Virus record (IMG/VR): IMGVR_UViG_3300042563_003224
Coordinates: 41,164 to 105,163 of that record
Strand: one strand, 5' to 3'
DNA from: a virus
DNA length: 64,000 bases
Part shown: piece after piece, positions 31,219-39,598 of the stretch
Numbering within the stretch: position 1 is the first letter of the stretch
Layout: each line of letters opens with the position of its first letter
The notes under the pieces: model-generated
The model's database searches: none
Told to the model about the DNA's origin: nothing
What the model saw: only the letters and a program-made list of their open reading frames with translations
Position numbers and translations under genes: made by a program

Positions 31219-31761
31219 TTAGGGTTGAGTATAACCTTCTACATGTTGATCAATTACGCTGTCGTCTGGTAGTTCCATCCCGGGAGCAATGACCAATACT
31301 TCTTCTTCACTGAGAACACAGGCACGTTCTGCCCCAAATGCCAAGCACCAGTCGATCCATTCTTGTGCATGTTCTGCCTTGAGAACTCTCAAACTTTTCC
31401 ACGATTCGGGGACTGTTCGTAAATGCGGATAATCAGCTATAACTACATTTCTTACAGTATCGTGCGTATAATAGGTATTACAGGCCCAATGGCGGTATTT
31501 CACATTCCAATCGATTTTTCTGCCTGCATGTGGCGAAGGTATATCATAGGGTATGTAGGTGTCTCCACCGGGTGTGTCCGGCGAAGATCTAGTCCCTAAT
31601 GTTCCCTTGACCATTTTTCCGGCATCAACCAGTTCGGCAACTTTAGCAACCAGTGCATCATTGTTGGCTTTTGTGGGCGCTTCCAGGGTGCCAGGCAGGG
31701 GAATCGAAAAAGTTTCTGGCGGAAATGAGTTGGTAACGATAACATATTTTGCTGATGGCAT
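31219..31761 (-). CDS. hypothetical phage protein
   Basis: 180 residues, soluble, with an ordered N-terminus (KYVIVTNSFPPETFSIPLPGT) and a central YIPYDIPSPH. No family recognised. An AGGAG ribosome-binding site and a GTAAATA box (31784-31790) lie upstream. Confidence 0.5.
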   Translation of the reverse strand: MPSAKYVIVTNSFPPETFSIPLPGTLEAPTKANNDALVAKVAELVDAGKMVKGTLGTRSSPDTPGGDTYIPYDIPSPHAGRKIDWNVKYRHWACNTYYTHDTVRNVVIADYPHLRTVPESWKSLRVLKAEHAQEWIDWCLAFGAERACVLSEEEVLVIAPGMELPDDSVIDQHVEGYTQP

Positions 31762-31783
31762 TTTAAAAATCTCCTATTACTAG

Positions 31784-31790
31784 TATTTAC
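31784..31790 (-). promoter_or_regulatory. T4-late-like promoter box
   Basis: GTAAATA ahead of the gene at 31219-31761, with a normal leader and ribosome-binding site. Confidence 0.45.
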
Positions 31791-31791
31791 C

Positions 31792-32943
31792 TTAGTGAAA
31801 CATTAAGAATTGATTTTGCACATCAAGTCTGGTTGCACCTAGATCACCGTGTCCTGCTGGAAATACCACAACATTCCATTGCGGCTTGGGTCCTTCGGGT
31901 ATACGATTCATTTGATCGTATGTGATAATTGATGCAGGGTCAATACGGTATTTTGCCGACAACTGCTGTTTAAATTCGTCCCATGCTTCGGCACTACGGA
32001 CCTGTGTACGACCCTGTTCGTCCTTGACATACTTGCCCTTGGCATCGGTGACAAACAAGTTACGGAACATGTCCTTGGGAATGGTGGGTGCGCCTTTTAG
32101 GTTTTTTCCGGCATTGCGATGGAATTCAACTTTTTTGACTTCACGACTCTTGGCGCCACCGTCACTGAAGTTGGGTAGTGTATTGGCCGGTGTGTTGGGG
32201 TCAGTTACTGGATCACCCATTTTACTATAGAAGTAAAAACGCACATCAGGATTGTTGAGTTGTACCTTTTTACTCAGGTCCCAGTATTGTTTACTGAAGA
32301 AGTCTCCAGCATCATGAATACGCACCAACAGTTTGATACCGTTTTTGTCTGCCAGGGCTTTTGTTCGTTTGATTTCTGTGTCAAACATCTGCATGTATTC
32401 GTCAGGGTGGTTGACCAAGAAGTTCAAGGCTTGTGCGGCACTCATTGATGCGGCCGGGAACATGACATAGCCACCTTTGCGGGCATAGCAGAACAGTTGG
32501 CATTCGCCGGCTCCGGGACAAGTTGTGATTTCCACAAACTCTCCAGTCTCTTCATCCACAACAATACCGCTCAGTGCTGGCAAGGTCAAGTCATATGTGA
32601 TAGCGCCTTCTTTTTTGCTCTTGCTCATTTTGGCATTTGATCCCAAAATAGCTCTTGGCGGTGTGGTAATTTGACGCTTTAGATCTTCCAGGTCCCATTC
32701 TTCGGTGCCATCATCTTTGGTAATGGCCTTGACATTGCTGCCGTGAATGATGGGTTTAAAGCGATCTTGTTTTGTTTTAGTACCAGTCTTGATACGAGTC
32801 AAGTAGGCCTGCATGTCTTGTCGGGACCATGACTTTTGTGGAGCATCTAGTTTGATTGCTTCTTCTACATCGCCCTGCTCAATATGAAGCGGCTTGACTG
32901 TAAAGCCACCTAATTTTGTTTCAATAAGTTGTGAATATCGCAT
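31792..32943 (-). CDS. Gp88-family phage protein
   Basis: 383 residues from the ATG at 32943. The core TCPGAGECQLFCYARKGGYV, RIHDAGDFFSKQYW and FYFYSK match a phage protein family (gene product 88) of unknown activity, with conserved cysteines that may bind metal. The start MRYSQLIETKLGG resembles a T4-type capsid-targeting peptide with an L-I-E cleavage site. A late-like box is five bases before the start. Confidence 0.72.
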   Translation of the reverse strand: MRYSQLIETKLGGFTVKPLHIEQGDVEEAIKLDAPQKSWSRQDMQAYLTRIKTGTKTKQDRFKPIIHGSNVKAITKDDGTEEWDLEDLKRQITTPPRAILGSNAKMSKSKKEGAITYDLTLPALSGIVVDEETGEFVEITTCPGAGECQLFCYARKGGYVMFPAASMSAAQALNFLVNHPDEYMQMFDTEIKRTKALADKNGIKLLVRIHDAGDFFSKQYWDLSKKVQLNNPDVRFYFYSKMGDPVTDPNTPANTLPNFSDGGAKSREVKKVEFHRNAGKNLKGAPTIPKDMFRNLFVTDAKGKYVKDEQGRTQVRSAEAWDEFKQQLSAKYRIDPASIITYDQMNRIPEGPKPQWNVVVFPAGHGDLGATRLDVQNQFLMFH

Positions 32944-32948
32944 AGTTG

Positions 32949-32955
32949 TATTTAT
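32949..32955 (-). promoter_or_regulatory. T4-late-like promoter box
   Basis: ATAAATA, five bases before the ATG at 32943; it overlaps the stop of the gene at 32952. Confidence 0.5.
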
Positions 32956-34133
32956 AGGAATGTGTCTGCCAATTGCTGACACTTGTCCCTTATATCCTTG
33001 TTGTTGGTCACGGTGACTGAAAAGTCTTGCTCGCTGTGGTCATGTTGTGTGGGATCTGCATATCCAGCATACACTTTGTGTACATTGGTGTTGTTGATCA
33101 AATCGGTACAACTGCCGCCTGCTCGCTCATCGGCCATGTCAGTTTCATATTCGTTGCAAGGACTCAGGGTTGTAATGATAATCGAACCCTTGGGTATTTC
33201 ACCGTACTGCTTGTTATATTTGTTGATAGCAACTCGTTCAGCATGTATTCGTGTGTCACCGTCACCGGGTAAGTTTATACCTGTGACAATGTTATCATCT
33301 GGATCCACCACAGCGGCCGCAACCTTGCCATAACGGTCTGGGTCTTTGGCCTGGCCATCTACGATCATCTGTATCAACTGGGTCAGTATGCGATCCAATT
33401 TGGGGGTGTTGTGTACACGATAATCGTCAACGCTTTCCATGCTGAACTCGCGGTCTTGTGTGGTGTGGTATGCTTTACCAAGTCGATCTAAATAGCCCAA
33501 ATTGCGTACAACTTTAAATGCCAGGTTCTCTACACTGAACTCACCACCCGCATCCAGGCCTGCTCGGCGCATCTTACGCAGTTTATCTGTGATGCGCTTG
33601 ATGTCACGACTGTCATCTGCCGTTGCCAGGGCATGTCGTATTTGTACCAATAAGTCTTGTACCTTGTGATTTACAGCACCTGTGCTGATCTTGGGCTGTA
33701 GGTACTTGGGTGTGTGTACCCAACGATTGTTTGTGATGCTGTATACGCCTTGACTCACAGGTGGTTGTTTGACATCTTCTACATATAACTCTACATCATG
33801 TCCACGAATACGAATATTGTGTGCATCATTCCAAATCTTTTTCTTGGCTTGGTAAAGTGCTTCTGCCAAGTCATCACATTGCAAGTTGTTGTAGTCAGTG
33901 ACCACATGCAGATCAAAGTCACTAAACCGGGTCCAGTTGTAGTTGCTCATTGATCCAGTCAACACAATGTCTATGACTTCAAAGTCGGGTATTTCAAGAT
34001 AGTCAACAAAGGTGCCAACAATGGCCAGCAGTCGCTCTCTAACTTCGGGACGCATTTGATCGCCGGTCCAAGTGGCTGGATTCAGCCGGTTGTGATATGC
34101 AATATTGCCTGCGACGAAGTCTTGTGCTCTCAT
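32952..34133 (-). CDS. nucleotidyltransferase - cytidine-deaminase-like fusion protein
   Basis: 393 residues. Residues ~55-130 form a polymerase-beta-type nucleotidyltransferase: G60-S61...S-D72-x-D74-L-H (LTGSMSNYNWTRFSDFDLHVV). A helical region follows. The C-terminal ~120 residues hold a zinc deaminase: H-A-E at 297-299, then P-C at 325-326 and a further C at 342, wider spaced than the usual P-C-x-x-C. Such a pairing is unusual. One reading is a phage effector that modifies and deaminates nucleotides or RNA; the activity is unknown. Late-like box just upstream. Confidence 0.75.
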   Translation of the reverse strand: MRAQDFVAGNIAYHNRLNPATWTGDQMRPEVRERLLAIVGTFVDYLEIPDFEVIDIVLTGSMSNYNWTRFSDFDLHVVTDYNNLQCDDLAEALYQAKKKIWNDAHNIRIRGHDVELYVEDVKQPPVSQGVYSITNNRWVHTPKYLQPKISTGAVNHKVQDLLVQIRHALATADDSRDIKRITDKLRKMRRAGLDAGGEFSVENLAFKVVRNLGYLDRLGKAYHTTQDREFSMESVDDYRVHNTPKLDRILTQLIQMIVDGQAKDPDRYGKVAAAVVDPDDNIVTGINLPGDGDTRIHAERVAINKYNKQYGEIPKGSIIITTLSPCNEYETDMADERAGGSCTDLINNTNVHKVYAGYADPTQHDHSEQDFSVTVTNNKDIRDKCQQLADTFL

Positions 34134-34137
34134 TGTA

Positions 34138-34144
34138 TATTTAC
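34138..34144 (-). promoter_or_regulatory. T4-late-like promoter box
   Basis: GTAAATA, four bases before the ATG at 34133. Confidence 0.45.
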
Positions 34145-34836
34145 GCTAGATGCGTCATTAGCGCATCCATTTGTTCTATACCACCTCGGGACAACTGAAA
34201 GCCTTGTTGCCGGGCTTTGTCCATGCGTTGATCGTATGTGGGGTGTGTGCTGTTGGGTTGGCTGGCTAATTTTTTCATATATTCCAACTCGCCTTTCTTG
34301 GCATGCATGAATTTAAACACACCAGCTTTGTTGTAGCCCAGGGCTTTACATAACCTAACAGCAAAATCATCAGCATCCATTTCATCTTTACGGGATTGTT
34401 CTGGACTTGGCTCATCATCTACATGTCCTAGCGCAATGTGTCCTAGTTCATGTGCTATGGCAAAAGTCAATACATCTGCTGGAGCGTCCCAGAATACAGT
34501 TAAGTCTATGCTGATGTATCGGTTCTCAGGATCACTTTGTATGTATTGTCTATTAGACTTTACACCGATGGTAGCTCCCTGCAACGGTGCGGCCCATGAG
34601 GCACCTGCAGTTCTAATCAACTTGGCAAGTACAGCGTTACATTTTTCCTGTAAGGCCTGCATTCGTGGAGCCCAAATCTTAACCAAAGCCTGTGGGTCTT
34701 GTTTGGTTATGTCTTGGTATTCACCGGCTTGTGCCGTGGAAGCCATTGACCCCAGGGCGGCTGCTCCTGCCGCACCGGCAAGGCCCTTGAGTATATCACG
34801 GCGACCTATTTCTGTGATAAACTCACGAGCTCTCAT
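34141..34836 (-). CDS. M48-type metallopeptidase with Tat-like/head-targeting N-terminus
   Basis: 231 residues. The zinc site is HELGHIALGH (about residues 130-139) with a later E in KDEMDADDFA, as in M48 peptidases. The N-terminus is MRAREFITE, like T4 capsid-targeting peptides, followed by GRRDILKGLAGAAGAAALG, which looks like a twin-arginine export signal ending near AQAGE. It overlaps the nuclease gene by one base. Either export by the Tat route or packaging in the head is possible. Confidence 0.7.
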   Translation of the reverse strand: MRAREFITEIGRRDILKGLAGAAGAAALGSMASTAQAGEYQDITKQDPQALVKIWAPRMQALQEKCNAVLAKLIRTAGASWAAPLQGATIGVKSNRQYIQSDPENRYISIDLTVFWDAPADVLTFAIAHELGHIALGHVDDEPSPEQSRKDEMDADDFAVRLCKALGYNKAGVFKFMHAKKGELEYMKKLASQPNSTHPTYDQRMDKARQQGFQLSRGGIEQMDALMTHLA

Positions 34837-35657
34837 TAGTCAGCGTTCTTCCCGCACTTGGCTCTTTTGGCATTTGTTAATGCACCAAAGTCAACTTTCC
34901 ACTCTGCACCAGGTTGAACTTCTATCACACCTGCGGGGAACTTGTAGTCTACACCGGCTACTTTTTCTATCTCTGCAATGGACCGACGGAATACTGTCAA
35001 GTCGTTGCCCAGGTTAACATAGGGTTTGGTGTGCGGGAATACCCAACCTGCGGCCTGCTTGGTTGTGTTGTTGATCACAATCTTGTAGTATCCATGTGGA
35101 ACAACAACACCGTTGCCGATAGTGGGATCACCGGCACCGTACAATGCACCCACATAAATTGTAAAGGGTTGATTCAGTTGTACAGTCCATCCACGAACTG
35201 CTGTTTCCAACAGTTTCCAAATGCCACGATTCAAACTACCGTGTTGTGGATACATGTTGGTCATTAAGAAACTTTCGTATTCTACTTGTTGACTCCATGA
35301 AAGGTCACCGTCAGGTGCGGCATGGCCTTTGTCGTAGCCTGTGCCAGCATAGTCGTCTGGGCGAGCACCTGTACCATTTAAACTGGCATCAGCAACAAAC
35401 GCATTTGTGCGGGGAAAGCAACCAAGTGCGTTCTGTGGTAGCAGGGTGTAGGCCACATAAGCAGGAATCTTTACCGGAGCATCATATGCCACAAGATATG
35501 CTTCACGGCAAATGGCCTGCACTGGTCGTTTGACTACAGCAAATCCATAAGGGCTATGGACTGCACAGGCTTGTACAGGATTAGGAGGCCGTTGGTCCCA
35601 GGCTTGTGCAGAAAATACACCCGTTGCTAGGGCAATTGATAACAAAAACTTCTTCAT
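34836..35657 (-). CDS. secreted DNA/RNA non-specific endonuclease
   Basis: 273 residues. Signal peptide MKKFLLSIALATGVFSAQA, then a NUC1/NucA-type domain with YDKGHAAPDGD (the D-R/K-G-H catalytic motif) and MTNMYPQHGSLNRGIWKLLE with the metal-binding Asn. It would degrade nucleic acid in the periplasm or outside the cell. A secreted nuclease could salvage nucleotides or destroy DNA of competing phages. It has a GGACC-type ribosome-binding site and a late-like box. Confidence 0.85.
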   Translation of the reverse strand: MKKFLLSIALATGVFSAQAWDQRPPNPVQACAVHSPYGFAVVKRPVQAICREAYLVAYDAPVKIPAYVAYTLLPQNALGCFPRTNAFVADASLNGTGARPDDYAGTGYDKGHAAPDGDLSWSQQVEYESFLMTNMYPQHGSLNRGIWKLLETAVRGWTVQLNQPFTIYVGALYGAGDPTIGNGVVVPHGYYKIVINNTTKQAAGWVFPHTKPYVNLGNDLTVFRRSIAEIEKVAGVDYKFPAGVIEVQPGAEWKVDFGALTNAKRAKCGKNAD

Positions 35658-35681
35658 TGATGGTCCTTTTAAAACAGTTTA

Positions 35682-36296
35682 TTAACTATTTATGGCAGGA
35701 TCTATGAAGCTTTGAGTGTAGTCGTAATTGACCATTGTGCTGTAGCTCTGTGTGCGTCGGCGCTCACTGTTGTCAGCATTGGGAATAACACGCAATATTT
35801 TTGCACCATTGCGTATATGGAACTTGGCCACTGGATCTTTTTGTGCAGATAAAAACTCCATGATGGCATTCATCGTGGGTGGCTCGGCAAAATGTGCGCT
35901 CAAATTTGGAATAGGGCTCATTGTGACAAACTGTTGAATTTCAGGCCGGTTGGCATGAATCCAAGTGGCAGCTTCGCGAATTAGTCGAGCACCAGTGTTT
36001 TGTACACCGCTGGGTTTATCAGTTCTAAACACGCTGTAAAAGACGGCATGGTCTGCTTGAAGGCACACAGCACTAGCAACATCTAGTATCTCATCAATAT
36101 TGTCGGTTAGACCTTGGATGTAGGCCACACACAACACCGCTGTGGGTACATTGTTCTCTATCCAGAAAAATATATTACGGTCGAATTCGCATCTTCGGTC
36201 AAGGCTACGACTCTCAGTTAAACTGTGAACTGGGTCCTGATGAACATATTGTAAGTAATCTGGATGGAACTCTGCTGACCGTAAGTGAACAAGCAT
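35682..36296 (-). CDS. malonyl-CoA-decarboxylase-like protein, C-terminal domain only
   Basis: 204 residues. The TMSPIPNL, AKFHIRNGAKI.RV..NADNS and QSYSTMVNYDY segments match the C-terminal (GNAT-fold) catalytic domain of malonyl-CoA decarboxylase, including the S-P-I-P and F-H-x-R-N-G-A blocks. The N-terminal helical half of the enzyme is missing, and the gene has normal signals, so it is a natural short form, not a wreck. It may bind a CoA ester; whether it decarboxylates malonyl-CoA is unknown. Confidence 0.68.
   Translation of the reverse strand: MLVHLRSAEFHPDYLQYVHQDPVHSLTESRSLDRRCEFDRNIFFWIENNVPTAVLCVAYIQGLTDNIDEILDVASAVCLQADHAVFYSVFRTDKPSGVQNTGARLIREAATWIHANRPEIQQFVTMSPIPNLSAHFAEPPTMNAIMEFLSAQKDPVAKFHIRNGAKILRVIPNADNSERRRTQSYSTMVNYDYTQSFIDPAINS
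35687..35693 (-). promoter_or_regulatory. T4-late-like promoter box
   Basis: ATAAATA ahead of the secreted nuclease gene (start 35657), with a normal leader. Confidence 0.45.
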
Positions 36297-36324
36297 ATTG
36301 AAAGCCCTCGTGCTATTATATGCG

Positions 36325-36331
36325 TATTTAT
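36325..36331 (-). promoter_or_regulatory. T4-late-like promoter box
   Basis: ATAAATA ahead of the MCD-like gene (start 36296). Confidence 0.45.
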
Positions 36332-36368
36332 TCTAGAATGAATAAATGATATAAATTAGTCTATAAAT

Positions 36369-36452
36369 TTAAGATTGTTTGGCCGGCGTTGGCAAACGAC
36401 CGTAGTTGACCCATTCCCAATCATCGTCGGTCATTGGTAACCAATTGCACAT
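36369..36452 (-). CDS. tiny phage protein (27 residues)
   Basis: MCNWLPMTDDDWEWVNYGRL, acidic and tryptophan-rich. It overlaps the stop of the gene before it. Function unknown. Confidence 0.4.
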   Translation of the reverse strand: MCNWLPMTDDDWEWVNYGRLPTPAKQS

Positions 36453-36454
36453 GA

Positions 36455-36544
36455 TCAATACCATCCGTAACGAACAGCCTTTTCAGCTCGCACACGACCA
36501 TAGGCTTCAAAGAAAGCCCAAACCTTTGTTAGAATTTTTTTCAT
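36455..36544 (-). CDS. tiny basic phage protein (29 residues)
   Basis: MKKILTKVWAFFEAYGRVRA, amphipathic and basic. ATGA overlap with the gene upstream. Confidence 0.45.
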   Translation of the reverse strand: MKKILTKVWAFFEAYGRVRAEKAVRYGWY

Positions 36545-36693
36545 ATTGCCCACTTTTTTTGTTGTTCTTGGTTATAGAAATTGATCCAATACTCAACTTC
36601 GGCAGTTGATTTTGGTTGCTTGCTAACTACATAATATTCCACGCTGTCTTGGTAAGTTGGCGTTGTGAATAGACTTTTGATCCATTTTAACAT
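36541..36693 (-). CDS. small phage protein (50 residues)
   Basis: Starts MLKWIKSLFTTPTYQDSVEYYVVS at 36693 with an AAGGAG ribosome-binding site. A longer frame exists but would run into the upstream gene. Ends QEQQKKWAI. Function unknown. Confidence 0.5.
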   Translation of the reverse strand: MLKWIKSLFTTPTYQDSVEYYVVSKQPKSTAEVEYWINFYNQEQQKKWAI

Positions 36694-36734
36694 TTTAATC
36701 TCCTTAGTAGAAACCTTATTAGTGTTTCTACTAG

Positions 36735-36741
36735 TATTTAT
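36735..36741 (-). promoter_or_regulatory. T4-late-like promoter box
   Basis: ATAAATA followed by CTAG, with a normal ribosome-binding site before the ATG at 36693. Confidence 0.5.
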
Positions 36742-36758
36742 CATGCACTGCAACAAAG

Positions 36759-37613
36759 TTAAGAGAATCGCACCGATTTTACAAATTGCCTTGCGGCCAA
36801 ATGATCTAAGTCTAGGGGAGTCGTTAGGTCTGCTAGGGGAAAACTGGCATTGGTGTAACAGTACTGCCAAGCACCAAAGAACTCTTGATTTTTGAGATAG
36901 TAGTTGTACATCTGCATGTACTTCGCATCTGCTTGCTCTGGTGTTCTAGCAAAAAAACGCACAACAAAATCTGCACTATAGTGTCTAAAAGGCTTGAACG
37001 CTTCCGCGGCTATGTACTGATCATTGTCTTCGGCCAGGTCCTGTATAGTTTTGCCAATTTCCGCATAGTTTAAAAAAACTGTGCCCGGGCGCCAAATATG
37101 TACAGCATGAGTATAATCGGAATCTCTTAGCACTTGGTCTTTGGGCAAACCAAACCAGGTGACCACATGCCTGGCGTCAGCGCCGCGGGCAACACTTTCA
37201 CAACGATGTACTAGTATGTTTAGATCCGCTAGTGCTCGGCGCACAGAATCTGGCGCTCGTAACCAAAATTCGCTATTCTGTTGGTCCAGTAAACCGTGAT
37301 AGCGTTCAAAGATATTATGTAAGTAGTTTAGGGTGTCTTGATCTGTGACGGTGTCAAGTGTACGATCAATGATTGGTTGATGAGAATTTATTAGACTAAT
37401 ACATTTGTTGATCTGTAGCAATGCCGTTTCAACCTGATCGCTGCCTAGGCCATAAAATCTAGCAGGATCATCAATGGGGTACTGGGCTTGTGCTGTTTCC
37501 ACACGCTCTATCCAACGAGCAACCACAGGATTATTTCTTAACTGAAATTCTAAGGTAATACAATCATCTAGATCTTCGGGGTCAGCATAATCGATTAACA
37601 GTTTTTTATACAT
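36759..37613 (-). CDS. conserved T4-like phage protein, function unknown
   Basis: 284 residues, all-helical appearance, with a HVVTWFGLPKDQ and RPGTVFLNYAEIG section and a tyrosine-rich C-terminal region. The layout recalls proteins of cyanophage-like genomes without known function. A TATAAT box lies six bases before the start codon. Confidence 0.5.
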   Translation of the reverse strand: MYKKLLIDYADPEDLDDCITLEFQLRNNPVVARWIERVETAQAQYPIDDPARFYGLGSDQVETALLQINKCISLINSHQPIIDRTLDTVTDQDTLNYLHNIFERYHGLLDQQNSEFWLRAPDSVRRALADLNILVHRCESVARGADARHVVTWFGLPKDQVLRDSDYTHAVHIWRPGTVFLNYAEIGKTIQDLAEDNDQYIAAEAFKPFRHYSADFVVRFFARTPEQADAKYMQMYNYYLKNQEFFGAWQYCYTNASFPLADLTTPLDLDHLAARQFVKSVRFS

Positions 37614-37619
37614 CTAGCA

Positions 37620-37648
37620 ATTATACTAGAAAATCAGCACTTTGTAAA
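37620..37648 (-). promoter_or_regulatory. sigma70-type promoter, leaderless geometry
   Basis: TTTACA, 17 bases, TATAAT, then six bases to the ATG at 37613. Confidence 0.7.
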
Positions 37649-38119
37649 GTCTTGGTACTTGAACCACTTTTTCATTCTGTGAGCTGTTTTTAAGTTTATT
37701 CCGTATTCGGCCATTCTGTCACGGTATATGAAGAAGGCTGATCGATGTGTCATTCTACGATCTTCCCCGCGACTTTCATAGTATTCGCCTACGACATCCC
37801 ATTCGTATTGGTGTGCCATTTCGTGTGCCACTGTTGTGACCATCCACTGAACACAAAACCACTTGTCGCTGATCTTCATAGTGCAATACGTGCCGGGATT
37901 GGTCATTTCGTCATGTCCGGTACATTCACCCCAGAATCCTTTGAATTGTCCCACTGTGATTGGTGGCCGCTTTAGTTCGTTGTCAAAAATATAACGGTTT
38001 ACAATATTATATGTGTATATAATTTCATCAGTGGTAGGTCGGTACAGTTTCCGTCGTTGCTCTGTTAAAGAGGGCAACGGAGCCTGCATCATCGCTCGAA
38101 TTGGGTTGGGTCTTGCCAT
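37634..38119 (-). CDS. SprT-like zinc metallopeptidase
   Basis: 161 residues from the ATG at 38119. VAHEMAHQ is the zinc/catalytic motif. It is preceded by a helix (IYTYNIVNRYIFDNEL) and followed by THRSAFFIYRDRM, as in SprT-domain proteins. Related proteases act on DNA-bound proteins; a role in clearing protein-DNA crosslinks is possible. A TTAAATA box (38141-38147) lies upstream. Confidence 0.75.
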   Translation of the reverse strand: MARPNPIRAMMQAPLPSLTEQRRKLYRPTTDEIIYTYNIVNRYIFDNELKRPPITVGQFKGFWGECTGHDEMTNPGTYCTMKISDKWFCVQWMVTTVAHEMAHQYEWDVVGEYYESRGEDRRMTHRSAFFIYRDRMAEYGINLKTAHRMKKWFKYQDFTKC

Positions 38120-38184
38120 AGAAAATGCTCCAGACAATCGTATTTAACGACTGTGCTGGAGCAATTATACTATGCTAAAACTAC

Positions 38185-38994
38185 TTATCTGAATGTAATT
38201 TGTCCAACTACAGCATTGGGTTTTGCCAATGCTTCTGCCCGCTTTTGCTTATATTCTGTGTTATCCACATCTAAGAGCTTGATTTCTGTACCGGATGTGG
38301 TACTAACCTTTTCTGCGGGTTTTGCGGCTTCGGGAACCACAACAGGCTCAACTTTAGATTGGGGTTGTACTATGGTTTCTCCACGATCCAGGCTTTCACG
38401 ATCAAGCTCGGCCTTGCGATTGCGCTCAACTTGCTCTTTCAATTCCTGTTCTGCGCGACGGGCATTTACAGCCTGGTTTCGTTGTGCTCGAGATGCAAGT
38501 TCTGCAGTCAACAACTGATTGGCATCTCCTAGGGGGTAACGCATCAACACAAACACACGGAAGGTCGACCCTTCTTGTGTGATCTGACTGTCTACTTTGT
38601 GGTGCCCAATAATGGTTGCACTAGCAACTTTACGAGTCAACATCTCAGCACTCTCAGCACCATACTTGCCTCCGGTGTCTGTCTTGAAGCTCTTGATCAT
38701 GGCTTCGACTTGACTCTTCATTTGGAATGCCAACTTGGCGTCGGCATCCAGCGTGGCTTTCTGCACAGTCATGCCCAAGAATGGACCTGTTGCTTCGCCC
38801 ACAACAAAGATATGTTGTGCTGTGTTCTCAGGTGGTTGTATAAACCAGTCCGGAACTTTCAGTGTGGGCACCACTGTGCCTTGTGCTTTCAGCACCGTGG
38901 TAGGTAAGGTTTGTTCAACCTTGGTCTGTGGATTTGCCGCACAGCCTGCAAACAGCAAACTCAAAACACTCAATGCAATTAAACTACGATTCAT
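38185..38994 (-). CDS. lipoprotein, LPP20-like
   Basis: 269 residues with signal peptide and lipobox FAGC (residues 15-18). WFIQPPENTAQHIFVVGEA..., then A..DA..KLAFQMKS and VFVLMRYPLG, resemble LPP20-type outer-membrane lipoproteins. The C-terminal ~90 residues are a charged, repetitive linker. It probably sits on the inner face of the outer membrane. It has a normal ribosome-binding site. Confidence 0.6.
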   Translation of the reverse strand: MNRSLIALSVLSLLFAGCAANPQTKVEQTLPTTVLKAQGTVVPTLKVPDWFIQPPENTAQHIFVVGEATGPFLGMTVQKATLDADAKLAFQMKSQVEAMIKSFKTDTGGKYGAESAEMLTRKVASATIIGHHKVDSQITQEGSTFRVFVLMRYPLGDANQLLTAELASRAQRNQAVNARRAEQELKEQVERNRKAELDRESLDRGETIVQPQSKVEPVVVPEAAKPAEKVSTTSGTEIKLLDVDNTEYKQKRAEALAKPNAVVGQITFR

Positions 38995-39046
38995 TTTAAA
39001 CCTCTCGGGTTAGTTAATATAACACAACTATACTATAGAACTCTTT

Positions 39047-39598
39047 TTAGAACAAGTCTACAACTTGCCATTTTCCGGGTTGCATAGTACACATGATTCC
39101 AGCAAAACCAACAGGTTTTCCCAAGTGTGCTTCTTTATAGGAAAACCACTTGCAGTCGGTGCCTTGGTGCCTAAATGGTCGAGGATAGCGGTGGAACACG
39201 CCCACTTCACTTTCCTGTATCCAATCACCAACCTGAATCCGTTCACGAATTCGGATAGGTGGGGCATCAGTACACACCATACTGGATTCTGAGTTAACCA
39301 CAGGGTCATCTACAGGGATTAAAAATCTTGCCTGTGCAATATCACGAGCATTGGAACAGGCCTGCTGATCCGTCTCTGCGATTCCTTCGCCTTCTGCGTC
39401 TTGCCATTCGTTATTGATCTGCACACGCATGGTGGCTATACATTTACGAAGCCCGTTATAGGGCAGTTTGATTTCTTTTACATCTGCAATTCGTTGCAAT
39501 TGGCTGGTGCCAGAAACAACTGTTGCTGAACGCACATAACACTGGGCCGCCGCCGAAGTGGCCATAGCCAGTGCTATGGCCGTTATGAGCGGGCGCAT
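39047..39598 (-). CDS. secreted protein with cysteines
   Basis: 183 residues from the ATG at 39598, chosen because it gives a clean signal peptide (MRPLITAIALAMATSAAAQ). Five or six cysteines in the mature part. YRHP/WFSYKEAHLGKPVG has no known family. It overlaps the small lipoprotein gene upstream, with which it probably forms an operon. Confidence 0.5.
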   Translation of the reverse strand: MRPLITAIALAMATSAAAQCYVRSATVVSGTSQLQRIADVKEIKLPYNGLRKCIATMRVQINNEWQDAEGEGIAETDQQACSNARDIAQARFLIPVDDPVVNSESSMVCTDAPPIRIRERIQVGDWIQESEVGVFHRYPRPFRHQGTDCKWFSYKEAHLGKPVGFAGIMCTMQPGKWQVVDLF

